From Bacteroidales bacterium (GTDB taxonomy: Bacteria > Bacteroidota > Bacteroidia > Bacteroidales > ML635J-15), in contig JAQVPT010000014.1 of assembly GCA_028701945.1 (NCBI GenBank), forward strand, positions 1 through 23,069: a stretch of DNA of 23,069 nucleotides, in the 5' to 3' direction. This document shows positions 1 through 8,423 of this stretch, one piece after another. Within the stretch, counting starts at the first letter, position 1; each line of letters starts with the position of its first letter. Under the pieces are notes generated by a model, which saw only the letters and a list, made by a program, of their open reading frames with translations, was not told where the DNA came from and did not search any database. The position numbers and the translations under genes are program-made.

Positions 1-127
1 TTATGTAATTAAACGTACCTCCTGTTGAATAAATTTTCACTCCATAATCATGAAGACATTTGACAATTACATCAAGACCCTCTTTGTGATAAACTGAGAT
101 TAAAGCTGATTTGATTTTCTTTTGCAT
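1..127 (-). CDS. purH: PurH N-terminus (AICAR formyltransferase / IMP cyclohydrolase), cut by the window edge
   Basis: Only the first 42 codons are in the window; the gene runs off the left edge. The visible protein starts MQKKIKSALISVYHKEGLD and contains IYSTGGT. This matches the start of the IMP cyclohydrolase (MGS-like) domain of PurH, where the early ALISV strand and the STGGT phosphate-binding loop are hallmarks. PurH catalyses the last two steps of purine synthesis: formyl transfer from 10-formyl-THF to AICAR, then ring closure to IMP, in the cytoplasm. The start is the ATG read from 127, preceded by an A/T-rich leader and a -7 box. The next gene upstream on the same strand is a folate dehydrogenase, which fits a one-carbon theme, but the 247-bp gap and separate promoter box suggest independent transcription. 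Confidence 0.85.
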   Translation of the reverse strand, partial: MQKKIKSALISVYHKEGLDVIVKCLHDYGVKIYSTGGTFNYI

Positions 128-162
128 AAAATTAAAGCTTAATGGTAAAATTTATTTTTTAT

Positions 163-170
163 CAAAAGTA
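163..170 (-). promoter_or_regulatory. Candidate purH -7 promoter box
   Basis: Read on the minus strand this is TACTTTTG, an exact match to the Bacteroidota -7 consensus TAnnTTTG, about 36 bp upstream of the purH start. No clear -33 TTTG lies at the usual 19-21 bp distance, so the call rests on the -7 box alone. Nothing else recognisable was seen in the 128-374 gap. Confidence 0.45.
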
Positions 171-374
171 CAGTTTTTTAGCCTTTTTTTATAATGATTT
201 TTATAAAAAGTTATCACCTAAACAAATCTGCTTTATAGTTCTAGAAAATCGGCAAATGTAAATGTTCTGCAAATCCCGTATTTGACTTACTAATACCTTA
301 TGGTTTCACTATGATATAAATGAAAAAACATATCAATGATTAATTAGCAACATATTGCTTTTAGATGCAAGTTT

Positions 375-1355
375 TTACATCTTTTGCATTTCCAACAAGG
401 TTGATTCTGGTAAACAACAATTAATAAGATAATGCAAATTAGATATTAGTCTATTTAGTGTCATGTCGTTAATTCTATTCCCTTTGGATACCAAATTCCA
501 ACGTGGAGCAATTTTAAAGCATTTCTCAATTACAGAAGGATACTCAAAATTACCGTCAAAAGAAATATCAATAACAATTGATTTTTTAGGGACAATATCT
601 GTTGGAATAATAAATGATGCAGAAGGAACCGCCGAAATAATTATATTAGATTCTTTTACCGATTCCAAAGTTTTTTCAAATGGAGTATATTGATGGCAAA
701 CCTGAACATACGCATTTTCGTTTAGTAACATTAGTGCTAGTGAACGTCCTACTGCAAGTGAGTCATTAATAACAGTAATGCGTTTCCCCTCAAGGTCAAA
801 AGGGTTTTCAGTATTGTTTTCAGGATATTTGTTGTGTTTATTGAAATAATCCTCATAGTCGATTGAATATCGTTTGATAATACTTAAAATTCCTTTAGCT
901 GTAGGTGGAATAACAAGTTTTTTGAGATGTTCATGGTCTCTAAATTTTTCATATTGAACCAAATATCCTAGATACGAATTATGCAATCCTTCTACGTCCT
1001 TCATTGGGTCAATCAAGTTCATAAATGTTGTATCTTTTTCTTCGTAACCAGTAGGATACATAACCATAATCCCATGTACAGTTTTGTCATTATTGAGATT
1101 TTCGATTGTCTTAATTAATTCATTTGCCGAAGAGACTTGATAGTCTTTACAATTGATGTAATTTTTTTTACAAAACCGTTTAATCCCTTTTGTGTAAGAA
1201 ACGCTACCCTGATCATCACTGGTAAGGATTACAGCAAGAAAAGGATAAATATTATGTTGTTCATAAAAAAACTTGTCACATGCAAAATTAGGCTCGTCGT
1301 ATTTTTCGATTAAACTTTTAACATCCAATATTTTTTCTGCATATTTTTCTTCCAT
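375..1355 (-). CDS. MTD1-like methylene-tetrahydrofolate dehydrogenase (divergent FolD family)
   Basis: This 326-residue protein has the FolD fold in order. The N-terminal folate domain has GIMVMYP at 95-101 and KDVEG at 119-123. A PPTAKG motif at 150-155 stands in for the usual PCTPxG. The Rossmann domain has VINDSLAVGRSLALML around 195-210, and DMTLNRLISNL lies near the C-terminus. It is longer than usual FolD (about 285-300 residues) and, by recall, more like yeast MTD1, an NAD-dependent monofunctional dehydrogenase that shares GIMV-x-x-P and KDVEGL. The cyclohydrolase lysine, four residues after the conserved tyrosine in FolD (Tyr52/Lys56 in human), is Ile58 here (after Tyr54). The usual Gln of VQLP is Met99. 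I infer it oxidises 5,10-methylene-THF to methenyl-THF but may lack cyclohydrolase activity. It is the last gene of a three-gene operon, 5 bp after the phosphoesterase. Confidence 0.8.
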   Translation of the reverse strand: MEEKYAEKILDVKSLIEKYDEPNFACDKFFYEQHNIYPFLAVILTSDDQGSVSYTKGIKRFCKKNYINCKDYQVSSANELIKTIENLNNDKTVHGIMVMYPTGYEEKDTTFMNLIDPMKDVEGLHNSYLGYLVQYEKFRDHEHLKKLVIPPTAKGILSIIKRYSIDYEDYFNKHNKYPENNTENPFDLEGKRITVINDSLAVGRSLALMLLNENAYVQVCHQYTPFEKTLESVKESNIIISAVPSASFIIPTDIVPKKSIVIDISFDGNFEYPSVIEKCFKIAPRWNLVSKGNRINDMTLNRLISNLHYLINCCLPESTLLEMQKM

Positions 1356-1360
1356 GATAT

Positions 1361-1858
1361 TTAGATTTTTCGGTTTTTCTCGAGCACCTGTAAATCTGAT
1401 ATTTGATCATTATTTATTATGAACTTTATAACAGTAACAAATTTATGCCAACCTTTGTTCCCAGCAGCACCAGGATTAATATGTAGTAAACCAAGTTTTT
1501 TGTCGTTTATAATTTTTAAAATATGCGAGTGCCCTGATATAAAAAGCCGTGGCGGATTAATCATTATTTCATTTCTAACTCTCATATCATAATGACCTGG
1601 ATATCCTCCTATATGTGTTATCCAAACATCAATTCCTTCGCAATTAAATCTTAAATTTTCTTTGGTTCGCTTACGAATATTGGTATCATCAATATTTCCG
1701 TAAACTGCTCTTACTGGTTTTTTGCTCTCGAGCAAATCTAAAATTTGCTCGGAACCAATATCTCCAGCATGCCATATTTCATCTACATCATCTAAAAACT
1801 TTAAGCATTCGGAATCTATGTTCCCATGAGTATCTGAAATTAAACCAATTTTACGCAT
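1361..1858 (-). CDS. YfcE/MJ0936-type metallophosphoesterase
   Basis: This 165-residue cytoplasmic protein carries all metal-binding motifs of the small calcineurin-like phosphoesterases: SDTHGN (Asp9, His11), HAGDIG (Asp33), VYGNIDD (Asn55), THIGGYPG (His82) and SGHSH (His110, His112), followed by NPGAAG. The length is typical of the YfcE family, two-metal phosphodiesterases active on generic phosphodiester substrates; the natural substrate is usually unknown and cannot be inferred here. Its ATG overlaps the hydF stop codon in a TAATG arrangement, and the next gene starts 5 bp after its end, so the three genes are almost certainly co-transcribed and translationally coupled. Confidence 0.9.
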   Translation of the reverse strand: MRKIGLISDTHGNIDSECLKFLDDVDEIWHAGDIGSEQILDLLESKKPVRAVYGNIDDTNIRKRTKENLRFNCEGIDVWITHIGGYPGHYDMRVRNEIMINPPRLFISGHSHILKIINDKKLGLLHINPGAAGNKGWHKFVTVIKFIINNDQISDLQVLEKNRKI

Positions 1859-3078
1859 TAGTTTTTGTTGTTTGCATTTTTAACAAATGGCTCAACTGCT
1901 CGGTCATAAATCCCTTTTATATAAGCAATTGTCATTCCGTAATTTGTAACTGGAACACCTGCATCTACAGCAGGTTTAAGTCTAGAAATTATTTGTTTTC
2001 GTGTTAGAACACAACCACCACACTGAATAACAATTGTATAATCTGTAATTTTCCCCGGAATATTATCCAAACCTGAGACAACTGTAAAATTGAGTTTTTT
2101 GCCTGTAAAATTTCTGAGCCAATCTGGAATTTTAACTCGCCCTATATCTTCACACGAAACATGGTGACTACAAGATTCAAGTATCAATACCTTATCGTCA
2201 TCTTTTAATTCTGATAGCTTTGGCGTCCCTTTAAGATAGTTTTCAAAATCACCTTTATGCCTTGCCAATATTACTGAAAACCCTGTGAGAGGAATATCTT
2301 TTGGGATTGCCGCTGCTGCTTGCGAGAATATTTGCGAATCGGTTATAGCAAGTTTTGGCTTAATTGCCGATTTTTGCAAAAAGCCTTCCACTTCTTTTTC
2401 TTTAAGAACAATTGCTACACAATCATTATCTAAAATATCGCGAATTACTTGCACTTGTGGCAAAATTAAACGTCCCTGCGGTGCAGCTATATCAATAGGT
2501 GTTATCAATAAAACAATATCACTTGAAGAAACAATATCACCAATCATAGAGTTGCTTTTCCAACTGCTATCTGGGATAAGTCTTTGTATTGTTTTGAGGA
2601 TTTTATCAGGGTTTTCATCGTTTTTTGTCGAAAAATCTAAAACAACAGCATTGTACTTAACACTAAGCTCCTTCTTACTTTTAGTATCAATTATTATAAG
2701 GTCAGATTTTCCATTAATAATAAAAAAAGGTGTATCAAACGATTTTAATTCAGCTATGATTTTTTCGTCATACTCGTCAAGTTGATAATTATTTATTAGT
2801 ATTATCCCTAAATCAATTTTGTCAATTGTAGCAATAGTTTTATCAATTCTCAATCTTCCAACATCGCCAACATCATCAATTCCAGCGGTATCAATTAAAA
2901 TTACAGGACCAAACCCAGTTATTTCAAATGACCTTTTTACAGGGTCTGTTGTTGTTCCTTTAAAATCAGCTACAATTGAAATTTCTTGCCCTGCCATAAA
3001 ATTTATTAATGAGCTTTTACCTACATTCCGTTTTCCGTAAATTCCAATATGTGGTTTGTTTTCTTTTCCTTGAGACAT
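1858..3078 (-). CDS. hydF: HydF, [FeFe]-hydrogenase H-cluster maturation GTPase
   Basis: HydF is the GTPase scaffold on which the two-iron subcluster of [FeFe]-hydrogenase is assembled with HydE and HydG, then passed to HydA. The open frame extends up to 3129, but I choose the ATG at 3078 (406 residues). The N-terminal extension is a low-complexity isoleucine stretch, and a -7 promoter box lies between the two starts. In this numbering the P-loop is GKRNVGKS (15-22) and DTAG is the G3 motif. The C-terminal cluster domain has CSHHVSCEDIG (Cys303, His305, His306) and CGGC (Cys353, Cys356), matching by recall the three cysteines that bind the [4Fe-4S] cluster in clostridial HydF. The G4 region reads NGKSD (122-126) rather than a clean NKxD. 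No hydE, hydG or hydrogenase gene is in the window. Confidence 0.93.
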   Translation of the reverse strand: MSQGKENKPHIGIYGKRNVGKSSLINFMAGQEISIVADFKGTTTDPVKRSFEITGFGPVILIDTAGIDDVGDVGRLRIDKTIATIDKIDLGIILINNYQLDEYDEKIIAELKSFDTPFFIINGKSDLIIIDTKSKKELSVKYNAVVLDFSTKNDENPDKILKTIQRLIPDSSWKSNSMIGDIVSSSDIVLLITPIDIAAPQGRLILPQVQVIRDILDNDCVAIVLKEKEVEGFLQKSAIKPKLAITDSQIFSQAAAAIPKDIPLTGFSVILARHKGDFENYLKGTPKLSELKDDDKVLILESCSHHVSCEDIGRVKIPDWLRNFTGKKLNFTVVSGLDNIPGKITDYTIVIQCGGCVLTRKQIISRLKPAVDAGVPVTNYGMTIAYIKGIYDRAVEPFVKNANNKN

Positions 3079-3095
3079 TATTATAATATTTTCAT

Positions 3096-3103
3096 CAAAA
3101 ATA
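3096..3103 (-). promoter_or_regulatory. Candidate hydF operon -7 promoter box
   Basis: Minus-strand TATTTTTG matches TAnnTTTG, 17 bp upstream of the ATG at 3078. It supports that start over the longer frame beginning at 3129. No matching -33 box was seen at 19-21 bp spacing. Confidence 0.4.
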
Positions 3104-3122
3104 ATTATTATTATTAAATAGG

Positions 3123-3154
3123 TTTGCATAAATTACAAATTAAAACTAAGTTTG
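3123..3154 (+). promoter_or_regulatory. Bacteroidota-type promoter of the cyclase gene
   Basis: TTTG at 3123-3126, then 20 bp, then TAAGTTTG at 3147-3154. This matches both the -33 (TTTG) and -7 (TAnnTTTG) elements of the Bacteroidota sigma factor with canonical spacing. Transcription would start near 3160, so the coding start must lie downstream of 3152; the ATG at 3176 fits. It is the best promoter in the window. Confidence 0.7.
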
Positions 3155-3175
3155 TTTAAAATTCATTTTCGGAAT

Positions 3176-6100
3176 ATGAAATATTTTCTGATTGTTTCTC
3201 TACATTTATTTATAAGCACAATTCTTATTGGACAAAGCCTTGAACATGGTGTTCCTGCGATAAAGAATTATTCACCAAAAAAATACGGACAAGAGAGTCA
3301 AAACTTTAGCGTTTTACAAAACCAAAATCATGTTATGTATTTTGGGAACTCTAATGGTATTATGGAGTTTGATAACACCACATGGCAACTTATAAAAGTA
3401 ATGGGGCGGCCTGTAATGGATATTAATAAAAAAAATGAGATTTATTATGGAGGGTATAATCAATTTGGGAAATTAAACCATGAAAATGGATTGACAACAA
3501 CACAAAATATTGATTATTATTCAGAATTAAAACCTGGACAGGTACAAAAGGTGGTTGCACTTGAGAATGAAGTGTTTTTTACAACGTCTCATCAGTTACT
3601 AATTTATGAAAATGACACACTTATTTTAGAACAATCAAATGCTGAAGGAATTGATATTTATAAGCAAAACGATCATGTTCTGATTTATATGCACAACAGA
3701 GGTATCTATTTGTGGAAAAACAAAAAATTTGAGAAACATCCTGGTTATAATCTTTTTAGAGGAATAGATATTATGGATATCATAGTCCTTAATGACAATG
3801 ATTTTTTAATTAAACCAAAAAATGATAAAGGTTTTTTAATTTATAAGAACTCCAAATTATCCAAATTTAACACTGAGGCTGACGACTTTATCAATGCTAA
3901 TAGTTATCGTTTAGCTCGTTTAATGAATAATAATCTTTTGATTGTTGGAACACAGCACGGAGGCATTGTTTGTATTGATCTTTCTGGTAATTATATTTAT
4001 TCGATTAGTCGTGATAATGGGTTGATGGACAACCATATAACAGACATATTTGTTGATAACAAAAATCATGTTTGGCTTACAACATACAATGGAATAACAC
4101 TAATAGAGGCAAACTCTGATTTAAGTTTTTTTGAATCCTCATTTGGTTTTAACGGGGCAGTAATTTCAATAAAACGATATAAAAATCAACTCTATTTGGG
4201 TACTGCCAGCGGAGTATATCGTTATTATAATGGCAACATTTATGATCAAGAACGAAATGTTTTTGATTTTCGGCTCCGTTTTGATAAAATAGAGGGCATT
4301 CGTGCTATGTGTTGGCAGTTAATTGAACTGGGAAATAGTTTTTACGCATTTACCAACGAAGGAATTTATGAGATAAATGACTTGAAGGCAAAACTTGTTA
4401 TGAAAGGTTCGTTCAATTCTTTTTTAAAACTAAGTTATTTTCAAAATAAATATCTAGTAGGCTCGTCAGATGGTTTATTAATTGCAGATATAAAAAATCA
4501 GAAAATTGATACACTCGGATATCTAAAGGGTTTAAATTACAATATAAGAAGCATGAACGAAGATTATTTTGGAAATGTTTGGATGGGAACTAATGGAGAT
4601 GGATTATTTGAAACAGGTTTTTACAGTGGAGTTAGTAATGATGTGAGTTTTTCGCATTACGATGAAAAAAGTGGATTGCCCAAAGCATTTGATTGGATTG
4701 ATGTTTTTAATTCTTTTCAAGGCACACTGTTTTCAACCAGTAAAGGAGTTTGTCGCTATAATTACTCATCAAATGAATTTGTTTTAGATACATTATTAAA
4801 TTTTGATTTTAAAAACGGGGACAAGCATCTTTACCCAATTATTGAAGATGGAATAAAAAATTTATGGTATAGTTGTATTTATGATGGCAGATATGAAAGA
4901 GAAACAGGGGTTTTGGTTTTTAATGGTGCAAATAAAAAATATACTCGTCTAGTAAAACCATTTTTGCAATTGTCAGAGTATGTAATAGAGAGCATTTATC
5001 CCGAAAACGATAGTGTTGTATGGTTTGGGTCTTCAGATGCTTTGATAAAATACAATAAAAGCAAAACTAAAGTTTTAGTCGAAACTTTTCCATGCTACAT
5101 AAGAGTAATTACAATAGGAAAAGATTCTGTAATTCATATATCGGCAAATGAAGATATCTCTAAGAGAAAAATCAGTTATGATTTTAAAGACAAAACAATA
5201 CGATTTGATTTCTCAGGAATAGCATACAGCACTTATGGAGAAATATTATATCGAGTAAAGCTTGAAGGTTTTGATGATGATTGGTCAGCGTGGACAACAG
5301 AGGCATTTAAAGAATATACATCCTTAGTTGAAAAAGATTATACCTTTAAAGTACAAGCAAAAGATGTTTACGGAAATATAAGCAACGAGCTTAGCCTAAA
5401 ATTTGAAGTTAAAGCTCCATTTTACAGAACCATTTATGCATTTATAATATATCTGATAGTATTTGCTGCAATTATTTATTTAGTATTAAAGTTAAATGAA
5501 TTGAGACATGCAAAAGAAAGATACAGCCTTGAAAAATTAGTTGAAGATAGGACAAATGAGTTAGCATATCAGAAAGAGCAAACCGAACAGCTTGTAAAAA
5601 AATTACTTCCTCAAAATGCCGCTGACGAAATACGTGAAACAGGTAAAGCAAAATCTCAGAAATATGAGATGGTTACCGTGTTGTTTGCTGATATACAGGG
5701 GTTTACCGAAATTGCTGAGAAAACAAAACCCGAAGATTTGATAAAACATCTAAATCATATATTTTCAAGTTTTGATAAAATTATTACCGATTATAACATA
5801 GAAAAAATAAAAACAATTGGTGATGCTTATATGTGTGCAGGCGGAATGCCCACTAAAGATATTACTAATCCAATTGAAGTAGTTTTGGCTGCTTTGGAAA
5901 TGCAAAGAAAGATAAAAAGTATTAATGAGGAAAGTGATTTAAAGCTAGAAATACGTATAGGAATACATTCTGGACCTGTAGTTGCGGGTGTTGTCGGCTC
6001 TAAAAAACTTGAATATGATATTTGGGGCGATACGGTAAATATTGCCAGCAGAATGGAAAGCCACGGATTAATTAACAAAGTTAATATCTCTGAAGAAACA

Positions 6101-6841
6101 TATAAGCATGTTAAAGATTTTTTTGTTTGCCAATACAGAGGCAGAATAGCTGTAAAATATAAAGGTGAAATGGAAATGTATTTTGTGCACGAAGTGCGCA
6201 AAGTATTGTCTGTTAACGCTGATAGACAAACGCCTAATAGCGACTTTATTGTTAAACTACAATTCATAAAATTTAAGATGATGCAGGAAGATATCATGGA
6301 TCAACTTCAGCGTAACCTTCCCGCAAATTTATATTATCACAATATTAAACACACAATAAATGTATTGTACAATGTTGAAGATATTGCAAGAGAAGAAGGT
6401 GTGAGTGAAGAAGAAATGCTACTACTGAAATGTGCGGCTTTATTTCATGATGCTGGGTTTATGGTCAGTTATGATAATAACGAGGAGATTGGAGCTAAAA
6501 TGGCAGCTCAAACATTACAAAAATTTAAATTCACTGACGAACAAATTGAAACTGTTAAACGTTTAATACTGGCAACAAAAATGCCTCCAAAACCAAAAGA
6601 CCACCTGGAAAAAATTATGTGCGATGCAGATTTAGATTATTTAGGACGTCCAGATTTTATCCCAATATCACAAAACCTCTTTAGAGAGTTGTTTGAGAGA
6701 GGGAAAATTAATACAATCGAACAGTGGAATAGAATGCAATACAAATTTATTGTGAGTCACAACTACTTTACCGAAACAGCACGAAAAAACAGAGATGCTG
6801 GAAAAGAATTAGTAATGAAAGAATTGAAAGAATTAATTTAA
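3176..6841 (+). CDS. Membrane sensor: propeller - Y_Y_Y - TM - class III adenylate cyclase - HD domain fusion
   Basis: The ATG at 3176 (1221 residues) gives a clean signal peptide and sits just after a strong promoter; an upstream ATG at 3152 overlaps the -7 box. The exported part holds Reg_prop-type propeller repeats (for example ITDIFVDNKNHVWLTTYNG and NEDYFGNVWMGTNGDGLF), then a Y_Y_Y domain at about 680-745. A single membrane helix lies at about 752-775, followed by a coiled-coil linker. The cyclase domain (about 828-1003) has both metal aspartates (Asp839 in FADIQGF, Asp883 in TIGDAYM). It also has Asn955 and Arg959, and the adenine-selecting pair Lys879 and Asp948, so it should make cAMP. 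A C-terminal HD domain (about 1045-1165) has His1055, His1059, His1091-Asp1092 and an Asp-rich CDADLDY segment. Its substrate is unknown. An external, possibly glycan, signal probably controls cyclase dimerisation. Confidence 0.9.
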   Translation: MKYFLIVSLHLFISTILIGQSLEHGVPAIKNYSPKKYGQESQNFSVLQNQNHVMYFGNSNGIMEFDNTTWQLIKVMGRPVMDINKKNEIYYGGYNQFGKLNHENGLTTTQNIDYYSELKPGQVQKVVALENEVFFTTSHQLLIYENDTLILEQSNAEGIDIYKQNDHVLIYMHNRGIYLWKNKKFEKHPGYNLFRGIDIMDIIVLNDNDFLIKPKNDKGFLIYKNSKLSKFNTEADDFINANSYRLARLMNNNLLIVGTQHGGIVCIDLSGNYIYSISRDNGLMDNHITDIFVDNKNHVWLTTYNGITLIEANSDLSFFESSFGFNGAVISIKRYKNQLYLGTASGVYRYYNGNIYDQERNVFDFRLRFDKIEGIRAMCWQLIELGNSFYAFTNEGIYEINDLKAKLVMKGSFNSFLKLSYFQNKYLVGSSDGLLIADIKNQKIDTLGYLKGLNYNIRSMNEDYFGNVWMGTNGDGLFETGFYSGVSNDVSFSHYDEKSGLPKAFDWIDVFNSFQGTLFSTSKGVCRYNYSSNEFVLDTLLNFDFKNGDKHLYPIIEDGIKNLWYSCIYDGRYERETGVLVFNGANKKYTRLVKPFLQLSEYVIESIYPENDSVVWFGSSDALIKYNKSKTKVLVETFPCYIRVITIGKDSVIHISANEDISKRKISYDFKDKTIRFDFSGIAYSTYGEILYRVKLEGFDDDWSAWTTEAFKEYTSLVEKDYTFKVQAKDVYGNISNELSLKFEVKAPFYRTIYAFIIYLIVFAAIIYLVLKLNELRHAKERYSLEKLVEDRTNELAYQKEQTEQLVKKLLPQNAADEIRETGKAKSQKYEMVTVLFADIQGFTEIAEKTKPEDLIKHLNHIFSSFDKIITDYNIEKIKTIGDAYMCAGGMPTKDITNPIEVVLAALEMQRKIKSINEESDLKLEIRIGIHSGPVVAGVVGSKKLEYDIWGDTVNIASRMESHGLINKVNISEETYKHVKDFFVCQYRGRIAVKYKGEMEMYFVHEVRKVLSVNADRQTPNSDFIVKLQFIKFKMMQEDIMDQLQRNLPANLYYHNIKHTINVLYNVEDIAREEGVSEEEMLLLKCAALFHDAGFMVSYDNNEEIGAKMAAQTLQKFKFTDEQIETVKRLILATKMPPKPKDHLEKIMCDADLDYLGRPDFIPISQNLFRELFERGKINTIEQWNRMQYKFIVSHNYFTETARKNRDAGKELVMKELKELI

Positions 6842-6947
6842 TTTTATACAAATATGGGTATAAATCTTACTTCTGGCCAGCATGTAATGCATTATAACAA
6901 CCAATGCTGTGGTGTCGTAAACTAAATTGTGATTGTTTTATTGAGTT

Positions 6948-7328
6948 TTAAATGTTATTAGTAAATTTTTCAATTTCAATAATAAAGCGTTCATGTTGTC
7001 CTCGTCCGATTTCACCATTTTCATCATTGGCAATTACTTCAAAAACAAGTCGTTTGCGGTCAACTTCAATTAGTTCAGATTTGCATATTACTTTCATGCC
7101 AACAGGTGTTGCTTTGGTGTGAACAATGTTAACTTTTGTTCCTACGGTGCCAAATCCTTCTGGTAAATAAGGCATAACAGAGTTCATACATGTTTTTTCC
7201 ATAATAGCAATCATAGCAGGACTTGCAAAAACTTCAACAAGTCCGCTTCCATATTTTGTTGCTGTGTCATCAAAACTCACAGTTTTATTTTCGGAACCTT
7301 TAATACCTATTTTGATGTTTATTTCCAT
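6948..7328 (-). CDS. FlK-like hotdog-fold acyl-CoA thioesterase
   Basis: This 126-residue hotdog protein resembles the fluoroacetyl-CoA thioesterase (FlK) family: VFASPAMIAIMEKTC followed by VGTKVNIVHTKATPVG and a C-terminal RGQHERFII strand. By recall the FlK catalytic set is Thr42, Glu50 and His76. The matching positions here are Ser36, Glu44 and His70, so the acid and base are kept and Thr is replaced by Ser. Related proteins are widespread in Bacteroidota and hydrolyse short acyl-CoA esters; specificity for fluoroacetyl-CoA should not be assumed. It stands alone, convergent with the cyclase gene and divergent from rsmE. The 106-bp gap to the cyclase gene shows no clear terminator. Confidence 0.82.
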   Translation of the reverse strand: MEINIKIGIKGSENKTVSFDDTATKYGSGLVEVFASPAMIAIMEKTCMNSVMPYLPEGFGTVGTKVNIVHTKATPVGMKVICKSELIEVDRKRLVFEVIANDENGEIGRGQHERFIIEIEKFTNNI

Positions 7329-7566
7329 ATTGTTTTCATTTATTGTTTTATTACGAGAATTTTACGATTAAGTTTTTTCTAAGATAAGAATGAATTGATG
7401 AATTAAATCAGCAAAATACGAATAAAATACTAAACCAATTTAATGAACTTAGATTACAAATACAGTTTTTTAAGGAATATACTTAACCAATATAGTGCTA
7501 AACAACAATTTTACTCAAATTACATTTCTGGACTTTGCAATTATTTATTAGTTTTACAAAAAAAAC

Positions 7567-8280
7567 ATGCGATTATTTTACGATCCTGAAATAAAAATTG
7601 GAGTTCACGAATTACGACAAGTAGAAGCATATCATTGTGCGAAGGTCTTAAGACTTAGTGTTGGAAGTGTAGTTTTCGTTACCGATGGGAGAGGCTTTTT
7701 ATTCAAGTGTCAAATAATAGAGGTAAATCAAAAGAAAACAATTTTGCAAGTATCAAAACCCGAAGAAGGACTTGGAAAGAGAAATTACAGCTTGCATGTA
7801 GCCTTATGTCCTACAAAAAGCATTGACCGTATTGAGTGGTTTATTGAAAAAGCTACAGAAATTGGTATTGATGAGATTACACCGCTTATATCTAAAAACT
7901 CTGAACGTAAGCTTGTTAAGTCCGAACGACTCAACAGAGTTGCTGAAGCAGCAATGAAGCAATCTCATAAATCATATCATCCAAAAATTAACGAACAGAT
8001 AAGTTTCGACAAGTTTATAAATCAGAGTTTTGAGTACGATCATAAATTTATTGCCCATTGTGAAGATGACTTAAATAAAAAATATTTAGGACATTTATTA
8101 GAAAAAAACAAAAGCGTAATAGTACTTGTTGGACCCGAAGGAGATTTTACTCCTGACGAAATAAAGATGGCAACACAAACTGGATTCGTACCTGTTTCGC
8201 TAGGTAATAGCAGACTGCGAACCGAAACAGCAGGAATTGTTGCTTGCGATATATGTTCCGTGATAAATCAATTTGAATGA
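7567..8280 (+). CDS. rsmE: RsmE, 16S rRNA m3U1498 methyltransferase
   Basis: This 237-residue SPOUT-family methyltransferase uses S-adenosylmethionine to methylate N3 of U1498 in helix 44 of 16S rRNA. The N-terminal PUA-like domain contains HCAKVLRL (23-30). The SPOUT core has EKATEIG (94-100) and the EAAMKQS segment. The knotted cofactor site is GPEGDF (189-194) and LGNSRLRTETA (212-222), all diagnostic for RsmE. The length is normal. The 238-bp upstream gap shared with the divergent thioesterase holds no exact TAnnTTTG box that I could find. Confidence 0.95.
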   Translation: MRLFYDPEIKIGVHELRQVEAYHCAKVLRLSVGSVVFVTDGRGFLFKCQIIEVNQKKTILQVSKPEEGLGKRNYSLHVALCPTKSIDRIEWFIEKATEIGIDEITPLISKNSERKLVKSERLNRVAEAAMKQSHKSYHPKINEQISFDKFINQSFEYDHKFIAHCEDDLNKKYLGHLLEKNKSVIVLVGPEGDFTPDEIKMATQTGFVPVSLGNSRLRTETAGIVACDICSVINQFE

Positions 8281-8350
8281 TGTGCAATAATCACAAATAT
8301 CAAATTAAGGAGATAAGCAAAATTGACAATAAAAATTTGAATTTCGCTAT

Positions 8351-8385
8351 TTTGAAACCCTATTTGAAAATAATTTTTATTTTTG
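8351..8385 (+). promoter_or_regulatory. Candidate acyl-CoA dehydrogenase promoter
   Basis: TATTTTTG at 8378-8385 matches the -7 consensus TAnnTTTG, and a TTTG lies at 8351-8354. The 23-bp spacing is longer than the usual 19-21, so the -33 assignment is tentative. The predicted transcript would begin about 30 bp before the ATG at 8424. Confidence 0.4.
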
Positions 8386-8423
8386 CATAATATTAAATCA
8401 GAATTAAACTAAAAATAAATAAT

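Noticed and set aside
128..374. Riboswitch or small RNA ahead of purH
   Set aside because: No conserved purine-riboswitch core or stable GC stem was found; only an AT-rich stretch with a -7 box.
463..693. Plus-strand frame opposite the folate dehydrogenase gene
   Set aside because: It is a shadow of a well-supported minus-strand gene; the translation has no family features.
5827..6297. 156-codon minus-strand frame inside the cyclase gene
   Set aside because: It lies antisense to the conserved cyclase domain, with composition typical of an antisense shadow.
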